DNA of 64,000 bases, taken from positions 124,001 to 188,000 of the forward strand of contig CALNYS010000005.1 of NCBI GenBank assembly GCA_942490855.1. The letters run 5' to 3'. A program made the position numbers and the translations under genes. This document shows, piece by piece, positions 25,141 through 33,718 of this stretch (position 1 is its first letter; each line of letters opens with the position of its first letter). The stretch is from CALNYS01 sp942490855 (GTDB taxonomy: Bacteria > Planctomycetota > Phycisphaerae > Phycisphaerales > UBA1924). A model generated the notes under the pieces. That model searched no databases, was not told the DNA's origin, and saw nothing but the letters and a program-made list of their open reading frames with translations.

Positions 25141-26579
25141 CGGTCGTCTCCCGCCGTGGCGGCTGGGGTGGTGGTGTCTGGTTCATCGCTGTCGATCGGG
25201 GCCGGCGCGAGCGGTGCGTCGGGGCCCAGGAGCCTCGCGATCTCGATCTCGGCCTCGCGTTCGCGCAGACGAAGCCCAAGCAGGCGCGAGCCCGCGGAGT
25301 ACCGGCGCGTAACGGAATCGAGCAGCAAGAGGGTGTCCACCTCCCCGAGTTCGATGAGGCGTTCGATCTCTCGCGCCTGCTCGTCGAGCACCGGAACGAT
25401 CTCCGCCTCAAACGTCGCGCGCTGATCTCGGACAGCCCGCAGCTCGTTCCTCGCGTGCGAGAGCTCAAGCGTCAGCCGATCAAACGTGGTCTCGGCGACC
25501 GCACGGGTGATCTCCCGCTGCGCCCCGGCCTCAGCGATCCCTCGCCGATTCGCGTTGAAAACAGGGAGCGGGAACGACGCACCAAGCAGCAGACGGTCGT
25601 CGTCGTCCTCGCTGCCGTACCCGCCGCCGATCGTGATATCGGGGTACTGCTCGCGCACCTCGAGGCGCAGCGATTCCTCCGCAACACGGTGCTCGGCGCG
25701 CCGGACCGCGAGAGCCGTGTTCGCCCGGATCAACCGATCGCTGTCGTTCTCGTCTACCGCGACGCCCCATGGCGCGAGGCCCGGTATCAACGCGACGTCA
25801 GCATCAGACGCCACGCCCATGAGCCCCAGCACCGCGAGTCGCGCCCGCTCGACCGAGAGCGCCTCTTCCGCGACGTCGGCGCGGCGCTCGAGCACGTCCG
25901 CACGGATCAGCCTCGCTTCGACGCGTGAGAGCTCACCGGCCGATTCGAGCTCGTCCGTGATGGTCGCGATGCGCTCCGTTTGCTCCACCACGCCGCGCAG
26001 CAGCGCGAGGCGCGCCTCAGACACGCTCCATGCCGCCCACGCACGGCGCAACGCGGCTCGGGTCTCCCATTCCGCGTCAACGACACGCAGCCGCTCCGCC
26101 TCGTACGCGGCGCCGGCGCGGTCCTTCTCGACGCCCAGCCGGCCCGAGACCGGGATCGTCAGCGCGAGCGTGAGACCGAACTCGAAGGGCTCCGACCCGG
26201 AAAGGATCTCCGCCCCGTCGAAGCCGAACTCGGGGTCTTCCCACAACCCCGCGGTCTCGTAGCTCGCCAGCGCCGCCCCGGCGCCGAGGCGCGCCAAGCG
26301 CAGCCGGGGGTTGTAGAACAGCGCGAGCGCCTCCCCCTCAGCGTGCGTGAGCCCGTCGCTAGGGTCGAACCGGTCGGGTACGTCCCCGTCCAGCCGCCCC
26401 ATGAACCGCGACACGGGTTCGAACGACGTCAGCCGACTCGCGACCTCGCCCCGGTACGTTTCCAGCTCGAGCGGGGCCGGCGTGTACGCCTGACACCCCG
26501 CGAGCAGCCCGATCAGCGCGGCCGGGCCGAGCCCGTGCCGCATCGCCCAGCGCACGCGCGGGCGTTCGGTAGCTTGCAT
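25137..26579 (-). CDS. TolC/CusC-type outer-membrane efflux channel, lipoprotein
   Basis: 480 residues. The signal peptide carries a lipobox LLAGC (Cys29); a start at Met13 is possible. Two repeats of the outer-membrane efflux protein fold follow: helices with GEALALFYNPRLRLARLGA and the beta-strand region ILSGSEPFEFGLTLALTIPV in the first half, and YPDITIGGGYGSEDDDDRLL/SFPLPVFNANRRGIAEA in the second. It forms the outer-membrane exit duct for the RND pump. It follows the small Cys/His-rich gene by 84 bases and overlaps the adaptor gene by 4. Confidence 0.92.
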   Translation of the reverse strand: MQATERPRVRWAMRHGLGPAALIGLLAGCQAYTPAPLELETYRGEVASRLTSFEPVSRFMGRLDGDVPDRFDPSDGLTHAEGEALALFYNPRLRLARLGAGAALASYETAGLWEDPEFGFDGAEILSGSEPFEFGLTLALTIPVSGRLGVEKDRAGAAYEAERLRVVDAEWETRAALRRAWAAWSVSEARLALLRGVVEQTERIATITDELESAGELSRVEARLIRADVLERRADVAEEALSVERARLAVLGLMGVASDADVALIPGLAPWGVAVDENDSDRLIRANTALAVRRAEHRVAEESLRLEVREQYPDITIGGGYGSEDDDDRLLLGASFPLPVFNANRRGIAEAGAQREITRAVAETTFDRLTLELSHARNELRAVRDQRATFEAEIVPVLDEQAREIERLIELGEVDTLLLLDSVTRRYSAGSRLLGLRLREREAEIEIARLLGPDAPLAPAPIDSDEPDTTTPAATAGDDR

Positions 26580-26663
26580 CTTGGATCACTCCTGTCTGAA
26601 TCCACAACGAACCACACCGGGCGCGCAGAGCGTCCGGGGAACGGAACACGGGTCAGACAGGTT

Positions 26664-27089
26664 TCAGAGAAGCAAACGCGTCGACGACACCAGCGCCAAG
26701 CGCTGCGCGCCGGCCGGGTCGAACCACGCCGGGGTCGGGGGGCCGGTCCAGGAGACCGACGCGCCCATCGTCGTCACGACCCAAGCGTCAACCTGCGCAA
26801 GCTCGAACGACGGCGCGGGGCACTCGTCGGTGCGCGGCAGCGAGCTGAACTCGCTGACCGAAAACTCGGCGTCAACGCAATCGCAGTCTTCAGCGCTCGC
26901 AGGGTCCGCAGCGGGAAGGATCCGCCCGGCGCCGTGCTCGCACACGCGCTCGCACGACGCCACGTCCTCGGCCGGCAGATGCTCGTGCCCTCCGCCCAAA
27001 CACAGCACGCCGACCCCGCCAACGCCGCCATAAACAGCGTGGAGCGCGATAAGCAGGCACAGGGCAAGATGGGCGTAACGCCGGGGCAT
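26664..27089 (-). CDS. Small Cys/His-rich secreted protein at head of the metal-efflux operon
   Basis: 141 residues. An N-terminal signal peptide or anchor (HLALCLLIALHAVYGGVGGV) is followed by CLGGGHEHLP, SCERVCEH and EDCDCVDAE: six Cys and several His within about 45 residues, then a Cys-poor, Pro/Trp-containing end. No family was recognised. Position as first gene before the channel, adaptor and pump, and the clustered soft metal ligands, suggest a periplasmic metal-binding or sensing role; this is inference. It starts 58 bases after the FG-GAP gene stop on the same strand. Confidence 0.75.
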   Translation of the reverse strand: MPRRYAHLALCLLIALHAVYGGVGGVGVLCLGGGHEHLPAEDVASCERVCEHGAGRILPAADPASAEDCDCVDAEFSVSEFSSLPRTDECPAPSFELAQVDAWVVTTMGASVSWTGPPTPAWFDPAGAQRLALVSSTRLLL

Positions 27090-27147
27090 GGTTCTGGACT
27101 CTATACCACGCGCCGCCGCCGTGGCAATCCCAAAGCCGAGATGTCCC

Positions 27148-30012
27148 CTAGTCGCACGACGCGCTCCACGACGCCAGCACGACCGCGAGATCGCTGCTGT
27201 CGGTGAAGTTATCGCCGGTCAGGTCCGCCCCCGGGGTCTCCCATGCCGCCAGCACGATCGCGAGATCCTTGCTGTCCACACAGCCGTCGCCGCTGAGATC
27301 CCCAGGGATCCCCCCGGTCACGCTGAGGACGATGTCATTGGCCCCGTAGGAGAGCTCCCACCCGATCCCCGGGAAGTCGGGGAAGTTCACGTCCGTAAAC
27401 GCGCCGGTCACGCCGCCGGCCGCGCTGACGATCGTGAACGCGTCGCTGGGACGAGGCTCGTAGCTTCCGGGGATGACGTTGACCGTCAGCTCGCCCGCGA
27501 CGTGCACGCCCGCGTTGCTCGTGACGCGATCCGTGCCCTGCGCCCCCGCGAGGTCGATCGTCGTCTCGCTGCCGAAGCCGAGCTGGACGTCGCCGTCAAA
27601 GTGCGCCAGCCCGGCGTCGGACTCGAAGCCGGGGTTGAACCCGCCCTCGAGGATCACCGTCCCGCCCGCGCCGCCGGCGCCGAGGACGCCGTTGCCCGAG
27701 AGCGAACCGAACACGACCAGCGTCGAGTCGCCCGAGAGCCCGATGATCGACTGGTTCACCACATTGCCCTCGAAGACGACGCTCGACCCGCCCGTGATGG
27801 AGATCCGCCCCTGCGGGTTGAAGCCGCCCGCGCCGTTGTTCAGCCCGCGGTTGGTGATCGCCCCGCTGATCGTCGCCGAGGCGAACGCGATGTTCACGTC
27901 CCCGCGGTTGCTGAGTCGCGTCCCCGTCGAGATCTCCCCCGCCCCGCGGATGAAGATGTCGCCCGACGCGCTGTTGCTCAGCTCGCCGGTCACGCTCAGC
28001 GCCCCCGGCTGCTTGAAGGGGGTCAGCGTCTGCAGCACGATCTCCGCGTTGTTGGTCAGACCGTCCTCCGCGGACACCATGAGCCCCGTCGGGTCGATCG
28101 TCCCGTCGTTGATGATGCTCCCGCCGGCCGCGAGCGTGCCGCCGCCCGCGATGATCGCAGACGACGGGATCACCATGTCGTTCGGCACGCTGATGAACGA
28201 CGTCGGTTGCATCTCAAGAGTGGTCTGCCCGATCCCGGCGCCGATGCGGAACTCGTCGGCAACAACAGCGCCCGTCGGTCCGCTGACCGTCACCCCGACC
28301 GCCGGCTCGATCACGACGGTGCCGCGCAGCGGGACCCGCCCCCCGCGCCAGTTGGACGCGTCGTCGAACGCGCCGCCCGCGTGAGTGTCCCACACGTTCG
28401 CGAGGCGCCCGAAGATGACGTACGTCTCACCCACATTACCTGTGCTGTTGTGATCCGCGAAGTGGGCCGTTGTGAGGACGTCGTCGATCCCGTCTCCGTT
28501 GATGTCGCCCGCGCCGTGCACCGTGATCCCGCTGTAATCGCTTGAGCTCCGACCCTGAAGGACAAACCCGTTGATCCCGTTGATCTGCGAGACCGGGAAC
28601 ACACCGTTGGGCCCAACGCTCGGTCCGCCGAACAGGATGTACGTCTCACCCGCGCTCGACTGCCCTTTGGGATCGGCGTACGGCGCCGACACGATCACGT
28701 CGTCGAAGCCGTCGCCGTCGATATCGCCGGCCGCCCCGACACCGATCCCGATGCGGTCGAGGTCGCCGTTGCCGTAGATGCGGAACCCGTTGGACCCATC
28801 GAGTTCGGAAAGACGAAAAGACCCTCCGCCTGCGATCCCGAGCGCGCCGTAGACAACGTACGCCTCGCCAGCCGCGCCCATCCCGAATGTCGGCGCACGC
28901 TCGGCCCCGATGACGAGATCGCCGATCCCGTCACCGTTCACGTCGCCCGCGGAAGAAACCAACCTCCCGCAATCGCCGTTCTCGAGAAACCCGTCGATCC
29001 GAAACCCGTTTGAGCCATCCAACGCACCATTAAACTGGAGATCAAGGACGGAATCGTTCGGGAGCGAGGCGCCCCCAAACACCACATACGCCTTCCCCGC
29101 GCCCGTCGCCTCAAACGTGTCCGCGTCATTCGCCCCGACGATCACATCCTCCACACCGTCCCCGTTCACGTCGCCCGCCCCCCCCACGCTCATGCCGAAA
29201 CGATCCAACGAGACCCCCCCGACAATCGTGAACCCGTTCACGCCGTTCAGGCCCGAAAGCCTGAACACGCCGTCGGAACCAACGCCAGCGCCGCCGTACA
29301 CCACGTAGCTCTCGCCCGCGTTGGTGCGCCCGAACGGGTCCGCTTCATCCGCGCCGATGACCAGATCGGCTGCACCGTCGTTGTTGAGATCGCCCGCGCC
29401 GTCCGCGGCCTCACCCGTCATATAGCCATTCGCGACGCCCTGAAGAACGAAGCCGTTGGCGCCATTGAGCGATGAGAGCTCCAGCGCCCCGCCCGAGCCG
29501 ACGCTCGCGCCGCCGTACACCACGTAGGCGGCGCCGGTGGCCGTACCGTTCGGTCTCGCACCGCGCGCCCCGATGATCACATCGTCAATACCGTCAGTGT
29601 TCACATCGCCGGCGAAGGCAATCCACTTCCCGGCCCCATCGCTGCTAGCCACGCCGCGGATCACCAAACCGGTGGTGCTGTTCAGGTCCGCCAGGCTAAT
29701 CTCGCCGCCCGGGCCAACCCCAGGGCCGCCGTAGACGACGTACGCTTCGCCAGCATCCGTCCGCCCGCCAGGGTTCGCGGAATACGCCCCGATAAGCAAG
29801 TCATCGAAACCGTCGCCGTTGAAGTCGCCCCCCCCGCTCGACGGGCGCCCGGAGATATCGCTCCCGTTGATCCCGCGCACAACGAACCCGTTCTCGCCGT
29901 TGAGCCCGGCGAGGTTGAGCGAAACCCCATACGTCCCCGCACCGAGCGAGACGCTCGTTCCGGCGAGTGTTGAAAGGACAGCAGCGATAACCGGCACGTG
30001 ACGATGTGACAT
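27148..30012 (-). CDS. Secreted seven-bladed FG-GAP propeller with beta-helix region and dockerin-like C-terminus
   Basis: 954 residues from ATG 30012, with GAGGAG just upstream. After the signal peptide, seven repeats of about 65 residues each carry a Ca-loop of the D-x-N-G-D-G type (GDFNGDGFDD, GDVNTDGIDD, GDLNNDGAAD, GDVNGDGVED, GDVNGDGIGD, GDIDGDGFDD, GDINGDGIDD), then IGA and YVVYGG: a complete integrin-alpha-like propeller (to about residue 530). A Gly/Asn-rich region resembling autotransporter-associated beta-helix repeats follows. The end has two EF-hand-like modules (DLSGDGCVDSKDLAIVLAAW; DLTGDNFTDSSDLAVVLASW) as in type I dockerins. Probably surface or extracellular. It is divergent from the TIGR03032 gene. 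Confidence 0.88.
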   Translation of the reverse strand: MSHRHVPVIAAVLSTLAGTSVSLGAGTYGVSLNLAGLNGENGFVVRGINGSDISGRPSSGGGDFNGDGFDDLLIGAYSANPGGRTDAGEAYVVYGGPGVGPGGEISLADLNSTTGLVIRGVASSDGAGKWIAFAGDVNTDGIDDVIIGARGARPNGTATGAAYVVYGGASVGSGGALELSSLNGANGFVLQGVANGYMTGEAADGAGDLNNDGAADLVIGADEADPFGRTNAGESYVVYGGAGVGSDGVFRLSGLNGVNGFTIVGGVSLDRFGMSVGGAGDVNGDGVEDVIVGANDADTFEATGAGKAYVVFGGASLPNDSVLDLQFNGALDGSNGFRIDGFLENGDCGRLVSSAGDVNGDGIGDLVIGAERAPTFGMGAAGEAYVVYGALGIAGGGSFRLSELDGSNGFRIYGNGDLDRIGIGVGAAGDIDGDGFDDVIVSAPYADPKGQSSAGETYILFGGPSVGPNGVFPVSQINGINGFVLQGRSSSDYSGITVHGAGDINGDGIDDVLTTAHFADHNSTGNVGETYVIFGRLANVWDTHAGGAFDDASNWRGGRVPLRGTVVIEPAVGVTVSGPTGAVVADEFRIGAGIGQTTLEMQPTSFISVPNDMVIPSSAIIAGGGTLAAGGSIINDGTIDPTGLMVSAEDGLTNNAEIVLQTLTPFKQPGALSVTGELSNSASGDIFIRGAGEISTGTRLSNRGDVNIAFASATISGAITNRGLNNGAGGFNPQGRISITGGSSVVFEGNVVNQSIIGLSGDSTLVVFGSLSGNGVLGAGGAGGTVILEGGFNPGFESDAGLAHFDGDVQLGFGSETTIDLAGAQGTDRVTSNAGVHVAGELTVNVIPGSYEPRPSDAFTIVSAAGGVTGAFTDVNFPDFPGIGWELSYGANDIVLSVTGGIPGDLSGDGCVDSKDLAIVLAAWETPGADLTGDNFTDSSDLAVVLASWSASCD

Positions 30013-30123
30013 CGAGGTCTCCTCATTCATCCAGTGCGCACTGTATGCGATCCCCCCTAGAACACGATGACGTTTTTCATGTATCGCCCCCACCGCTGGA
30101 CGCAGACGAGGTAGCTTGGACGG

Positions 30124-31218
30124 ATGCCTACGACACCCCAACCCGCGCTCGCCCTGACGTCCTCCCGAGACCTCGTGTCCTGGATGGCCCGAGAACACGC
30201 GAGCCTCGCCTTCACCACCTACCAAGCCGGCAAGATGTTCATGGTGGGGCTCCAGCCCGACGGCAAGCTGTCCGTCTTCGAGCGCACGTTCAACCGCTGC
30301 ATGGGCCTCCACGCCAGCGCCGACGCCCAGACACTCTGGATGACCTCCCTCTACCAGCTCTGGCGCTTCGAGAACTACGTCCCAGCCGGGGGCTCCACGC
30401 CCGACGGCTACGACCGCCTCTACGTCCCCACCGTCGGGCACACCACGGGCGACGTGGACATCCACGACGTTCACACGCGCGCCGACGGCTCCCCCGTCTT
30501 CGTCGCCACCCTCTTCAACTGCCTCGCGACCGTCGGCGCCGACCGCAGCATCGTCCCGATCTGGAAGCCGTCCTTTGTCACAGGCCTCGTCGCCGAGGAC
30601 CGCTGCCACCTCAACGGCCTCGCCGTCGACCCCGCGACCAACGAACCCGCCTACGTCACGATGGTCTCGCGTTCCGACGTCAGCGACGGGTGGCGCGACC
30701 GGCGCGACGCCGGGGGGATCCTCATGGACGTGCGCACCAACGAGGTCGTCTGCGAGGGGCTCACGATGCCCCACTCGCCACGGATCCACCCCGACCACCC
30801 CGGCAAGGTCTGGCTGCTCAACGCCGGAACGGGATTCTTCGGGTACGTGGACGCCGCGGCCGCCGACGGCGTCTTCCACGAGGTCGCGTTCTGCCCCGGC
30901 TTCCTGCGCGGCCTGACCTTCGTCGGGAACACCGCGATCATCGGGCTCAGCACCGGGCGCGAGAACCGCACCTTCACGGGGCTCCCCCTCGACGACAACC
31001 TCGCCTCCCGGGACGCCGAACCGCGCTGCGCGCTCCACTTCGTGAACATCGAGACCGGCGCCACGGACAACTGGCTCCGCATCGAGGGCGTCGTCAAGGA
31101 GCTCTACGACGTCGTGGCGCTCCGCGGCGTCGTGCGCCCGAAGCTCCTCGGCTTCAAGACCGACGAGATCAGCCGCATGCTGCGCGTCGACGACGCCGCG
31201 CTCCAGGACCGCCTCTGA
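30124..31218 (+). CDS. TIGR03032-family conserved protein (DUF4915-like)
   Basis: 364 residues, no signal peptide. The segments SLAFTTYQAGKMFMVG, NRCMGLHA, LWRFENY, YVPTVGHTTGDVDIHDV, FVATLFNCLA, SFVTGLVAEDRCHLNGLA and GFLRGLTFVGNTAIIGLS are the hallmark motifs of the TIGR03032 family, predicted to be beta-propellers of unknown function that occur in organisms with sulfotransferase or TPR-rich gene sets. No enzyme activity is known. 111 bases separate it from the divergent FG-GAP gene; its end faces the PEP-CTERM-like gene across an inverted repeat. Confidence 0.9.
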   Translation: MPTTPQPALALTSSRDLVSWMAREHASLAFTTYQAGKMFMVGLQPDGKLSVFERTFNRCMGLHASADAQTLWMTSLYQLWRFENYVPAGGSTPDGYDRLYVPTVGHTTGDVDIHDVHTRADGSPVFVATLFNCLATVGADRSIVPIWKPSFVTGLVAEDRCHLNGLAVDPATNEPAYVTMVSRSDVSDGWRDRRDAGGILMDVRTNEVVCEGLTMPHSPRIHPDHPGKVWLLNAGTGFFGYVDAAAADGVFHEVAFCPGFLRGLTFVGNTAIIGLSTGRENRTFTGLPLDDNLASRDAEPRCALHFVNIETGATDNWLRIEGVVKELYDVVALRGVVRPKLLGFKTDEISRMLRVDDAALQDRL

Positions 31219-31230
31219 CCCCGCGCACAA

Positions 31231-31266
31231 AGCACCCCCGGCGTGCGCTGGCGCGCCGGGGGTGCT
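31231..31266. terminator. Inverted repeat between convergent genes, terminator-like
   Basis: Perfect 13-bp stem AGCACCCCCGGCG / CGCCGGGGGTGCT with a 10-base loop, 12 bases after the stop of the TIGR03032 gene and 42 bases from the stop of the opposing gene. Neither side has a long T tract (only three T on the minus strand), so intrinsic termination would be weak, or this may work for both genes. Confidence 0.6.
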
Positions 31267-31308
31267 CGGTATACAGAACGCGGGGCCGTCCCCGCGCGTG
31301 TGGGTGAT

Positions 31309-31989
31309 TCAGCGACGGCGGCGCACCGCCACGAGTCCGCCGAGCCCGAGGAGGGCCGCTGACCCGGGGGCGGGGATGGCGCCGGGGCTGCCGATCAGGG
31401 CGAACTCACCGGAATCGCCAGCAAAGGCAACGCCCTGAAAGGCGCCGTTCACCCCGAGCACGGAAACCGTGTCCAGGGAGTCCGCGTCGCCGGACCAGGT
31501 CCAGGTGCTGCCGGCGATGCCGCCGTTGTCGCTGCCGAGGTAGCTGGTCGAATCGATCACGCTCGCGCCGGCGGTGTTCCCGTCGAAGAGGTAGACGTCC
31601 TCGCCGCCCTGCCCGAGCCCGGGGGCATCGTTGAGCAGGGAACCGATCTGCACGCCAACGAGGTTGCTCGCCCCCCACGCCGCGATGAACTCGTCCACGT
31701 CAACCGTGTCCGTGCTCAGCACGATGACGACCGACTCGCCGACGCCGATGCTCGAGACGCCCGTGAGCCGGGCGTCCACCGTCGGGTCGGCCGAACCGTC
31801 GTCGAAGAAGAGATCGCCGTCGACGCCGAAGTCGTACGACACATCGCCGAAGTTCGTGATCTCGATCCAGTCGGCCGTGGCGTCCTCGCCGGGAGCGCCC
31901 TCGTACACCTCGGTGATCTGCAGGTGAAACGCGGCGGACGCGACGCCGGCGAGCGCAAACGCGCCGCCGATGGTGATGAAGTTACGCAT
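31309..31989 (-). CDS. Secreted lamin-tail-domain-like protein with PEP-CTERM-like (PAPG) sorting tail
   Basis: 226 residues with AGGAGA upstream of the ATG. The signal peptide ends near ASA. The segment LQITEVYEGAPGEDATADWI followed by EITNFGD is the start of a lamin-tail-type beta-sandwich, common in secreted planctomycete proteins. The C-terminus has the tripartite sorting pattern: IPAPGSAALL, a hydrophobic stretch LGLGGLVAV and RRRR. This is the PEP-CTERM plan with PAPG in place of VPEP, expected to be handled by an exosortase encoded elsewhere. It lies 101 bases downstream of the next secreted-protein gene on the same strand. Confidence 0.85.
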   Translation of the reverse strand: MRNFITIGGAFALAGVASAAFHLQITEVYEGAPGEDATADWIEITNFGDVSYDFGVDGDLFFDDGSADPTVDARLTGVSSIGVGESVVIVLSTDTVDVDEFIAAWGASNLVGVQIGSLLNDAPGLGQGGEDVYLFDGNTAGASVIDSTSYLGSDNGGIAGSTWTWSGDADSLDTVSVLGVNGAFQGVAFAGDSGEFALIGSPGAIPAPGSAALLGLGGLVAVRRRR

Positions 31990-32090
31990 GGTCTTCTCTC
32001 CTGAATAATGACGTTCCGGCAAGCGGTTCCTCCGCTCACCGGCGGGAACGGTACGCGGACTCGCTGCGAAACTGGGGGGCCTCAGAACGG

Positions 32091-33665
32091 TCACACCAAG
32101 TCTTGAACGCGCGCTAACGCGTCGCTCACCCAACCGTCCCACGACGCGAGAAGCACCGCGAGATCGCCCGAGTCCACGACCCCATCGTTGTTCACGTCGA
32201 CGAGAGGGCTCGTCCCGCCCCACGCCGCGAGCAGGATCGCCAGGTCGCCCGAGCCGACAACCCCGTCGTTGTCCATGTCCGGCGCCACACCGAACCCGAG
32301 CAGCGTCCGCAACGCGTTCACATCGGCAAGCGTCACCACATCCGCGTTTACCGCACCCATCGGCCCGTCGTCGCTGACAAGCACGCTCGCCGCGAGATAC
32401 CCGTTGAGCGCGCGCCCCTCGAATACGAACGCGTCGTACATGAAGTCATCGCCCGGATCATCGGGCGTGCTGTTGGTGTTCAGTCGCATCTCGCGATCCT
32501 CGAGCGTCGCGCCGCTCTCGTGCCAGTCGCGGGCGATGCCGTAATCCGCCGCGTCCACAACCCCGTCGAAGTTCACGTCGCCCGTCACGAAGCGGAACTG
32601 CGCGACCCCGGCGCTGGGCGCGTCGTTGAAATCACCGGGCGTGAAGCCAAACCCGGCCACATCGATATCGTCGAACAGGAACGCCCCGCCCGGGTCCGGG
32701 TTGCCCATCTCGTCGTACGGCGCGCCTGCGGGATCGGTCGGAGCGCCCACGCGAGCGGGGTCGTAGAGCATCTCCAGGGACGTCGTCTCGCCGGAACCGT
32801 TGATGTTCGCGACGACCGTCAGCCCCTCGCCGTACACCCATTCCTCATCGCCCGAGCGCGTGAACGTCGCGAGGCCGTCGCTGTTGAGCCGGTGCCCGCG
32901 CATCGGGTTGGCGCCGTAGTACGCCACGCGGCTCACACCGTCGGGGTTGAACCCCACGGTCTCGGAGATCTCCTGATCGGACGAGCGCGTGTACTCCTTG
33001 CCGCCCTCGTTCGACCACGCCACGTCGTCAACGATCTGCATCGGGTCGACCGCCTCGAAGCCCTGGATCTCAAAGTCGAGCCGGCTGTTGAAGTCGGCGT
33101 CCGGGTTCGGCTCCTTGCGCATCGCGTAGCGCGTTCCAGTGAAGTACGTCGCGCTGCCGTCGTACAGGCTGCCGCTCATAGCGTCGTTGACGTAGTACGG
33201 GCGAGCGCGCACAAGCACGTAGGTCGAGGACCCGTCGTTCCCGAGCTTCCCCGCCGTGTCCGACGTCGGGATGTGGTGCATCGTCTCGGTCCACCCCGAC
33301 GCGTTCGCGCCGCTCGGCCCGAACGGCCCCTCCACGAACACGCCGACCTCGTTGAAGCCGTCGATGTTCTGGTACAGCACCAGAAACCCGTTGGCGCCGA
33401 TCGACAGCCCGTCGAGCGTGAACGCCTCGTCGATCTCAGGAACCTCGTTGGGCACGCCGTCGCCGTCGGGGTCCATGCCGCCCTTGATGAGCGCCACCGC
33501 GTAGCCGGTCAGGTCCATGCCCGGATGACCGTAGAGCTCGATGAACTCCCAGAACTCATCGTCGCCGCCCGAGGGGTTCTCGTACACCTCGCTGATGACA
33601 ACCTGCGCGCACGCCGCGCCGCTGAACACCGCGAGCGCGGCGGCCGAAACGAACTGCTTGAACAT
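32091..33665 (-). CDS. Secreted protein with lamin-tail-like start and dockerin-like EF-hand C-terminus
   Basis: 524 residues from ATG 33665 (GAGGAGAG upstream). Signal peptide ends at ACAQ. VVISEVYENPSGGDDEFWEF then IELYG resembles a lamin-tail domain. A Ca-type loop GDVNFDGVVDAADYGIARDW lies near residue 375. The C-terminus contains two more: DMDNDGVVGSGDLAILLAAW and DVNNDGVVDSGDLAVLLASW, spaced like a type I dockerin. No catalytic motif was found. It shares the N-terminal theme with the protein encoded just downstream but has a dockerin-like, not a PEP-CTERM, end. Confidence 0.85.
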   Translation of the reverse strand: MFKQFVSAAALAVFSGAACAQVVISEVYENPSGGDDEFWEFIELYGHPGMDLTGYAVALIKGGMDPDGDGVPNEVPEIDEAFTLDGLSIGANGFLVLYQNIDGFNEVGVFVEGPFGPSGANASGWTETMHHIPTSDTAGKLGNDGSSTYVLVRARPYYVNDAMSGSLYDGSATYFTGTRYAMRKEPNPDADFNSRLDFEIQGFEAVDPMQIVDDVAWSNEGGKEYTRSSDQEISETVGFNPDGVSRVAYYGANPMRGHRLNSDGLATFTRSGDEEWVYGEGLTVVANINGSGETTSLEMLYDPARVGAPTDPAGAPYDEMGNPDPGGAFLFDDIDVAGFGFTPGDFNDAPSAGVAQFRFVTGDVNFDGVVDAADYGIARDWHESGATLEDREMRLNTNSTPDDPGDDFMYDAFVFEGRALNGYLAASVLVSDDGPMGAVNADVVTLADVNALRTLLGFGVAPDMDNDGVVGSGDLAILLAAWGGTSPLVDVNNDGVVDSGDLAVLLASWDGWVSDALARVQDLV

Positions 33666-33718
33666 GATCTCTCTCCTCGTTGAAACGCGGCATCGCCGCG
33701 TGGTCGGTGGTGTGTCCG

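Noticed and set aside
28400..29900. Regularly spaced repeats in the FG-GAP gene that look like a repeat array
   Set aside because: The spacing (about 195 bases) equals the propeller blade length and the repeats are degenerate and in frame, so this is protein repetition, not a CRISPR array or satellite.
30013..31230. Extension of the FG-GAP reading frame upstream to 31230
   Set aside because: The extra 406 codons are antisense to the well-conserved TIGR03032 gene, and a ribosome site with a signal peptide marks the start at 30012.
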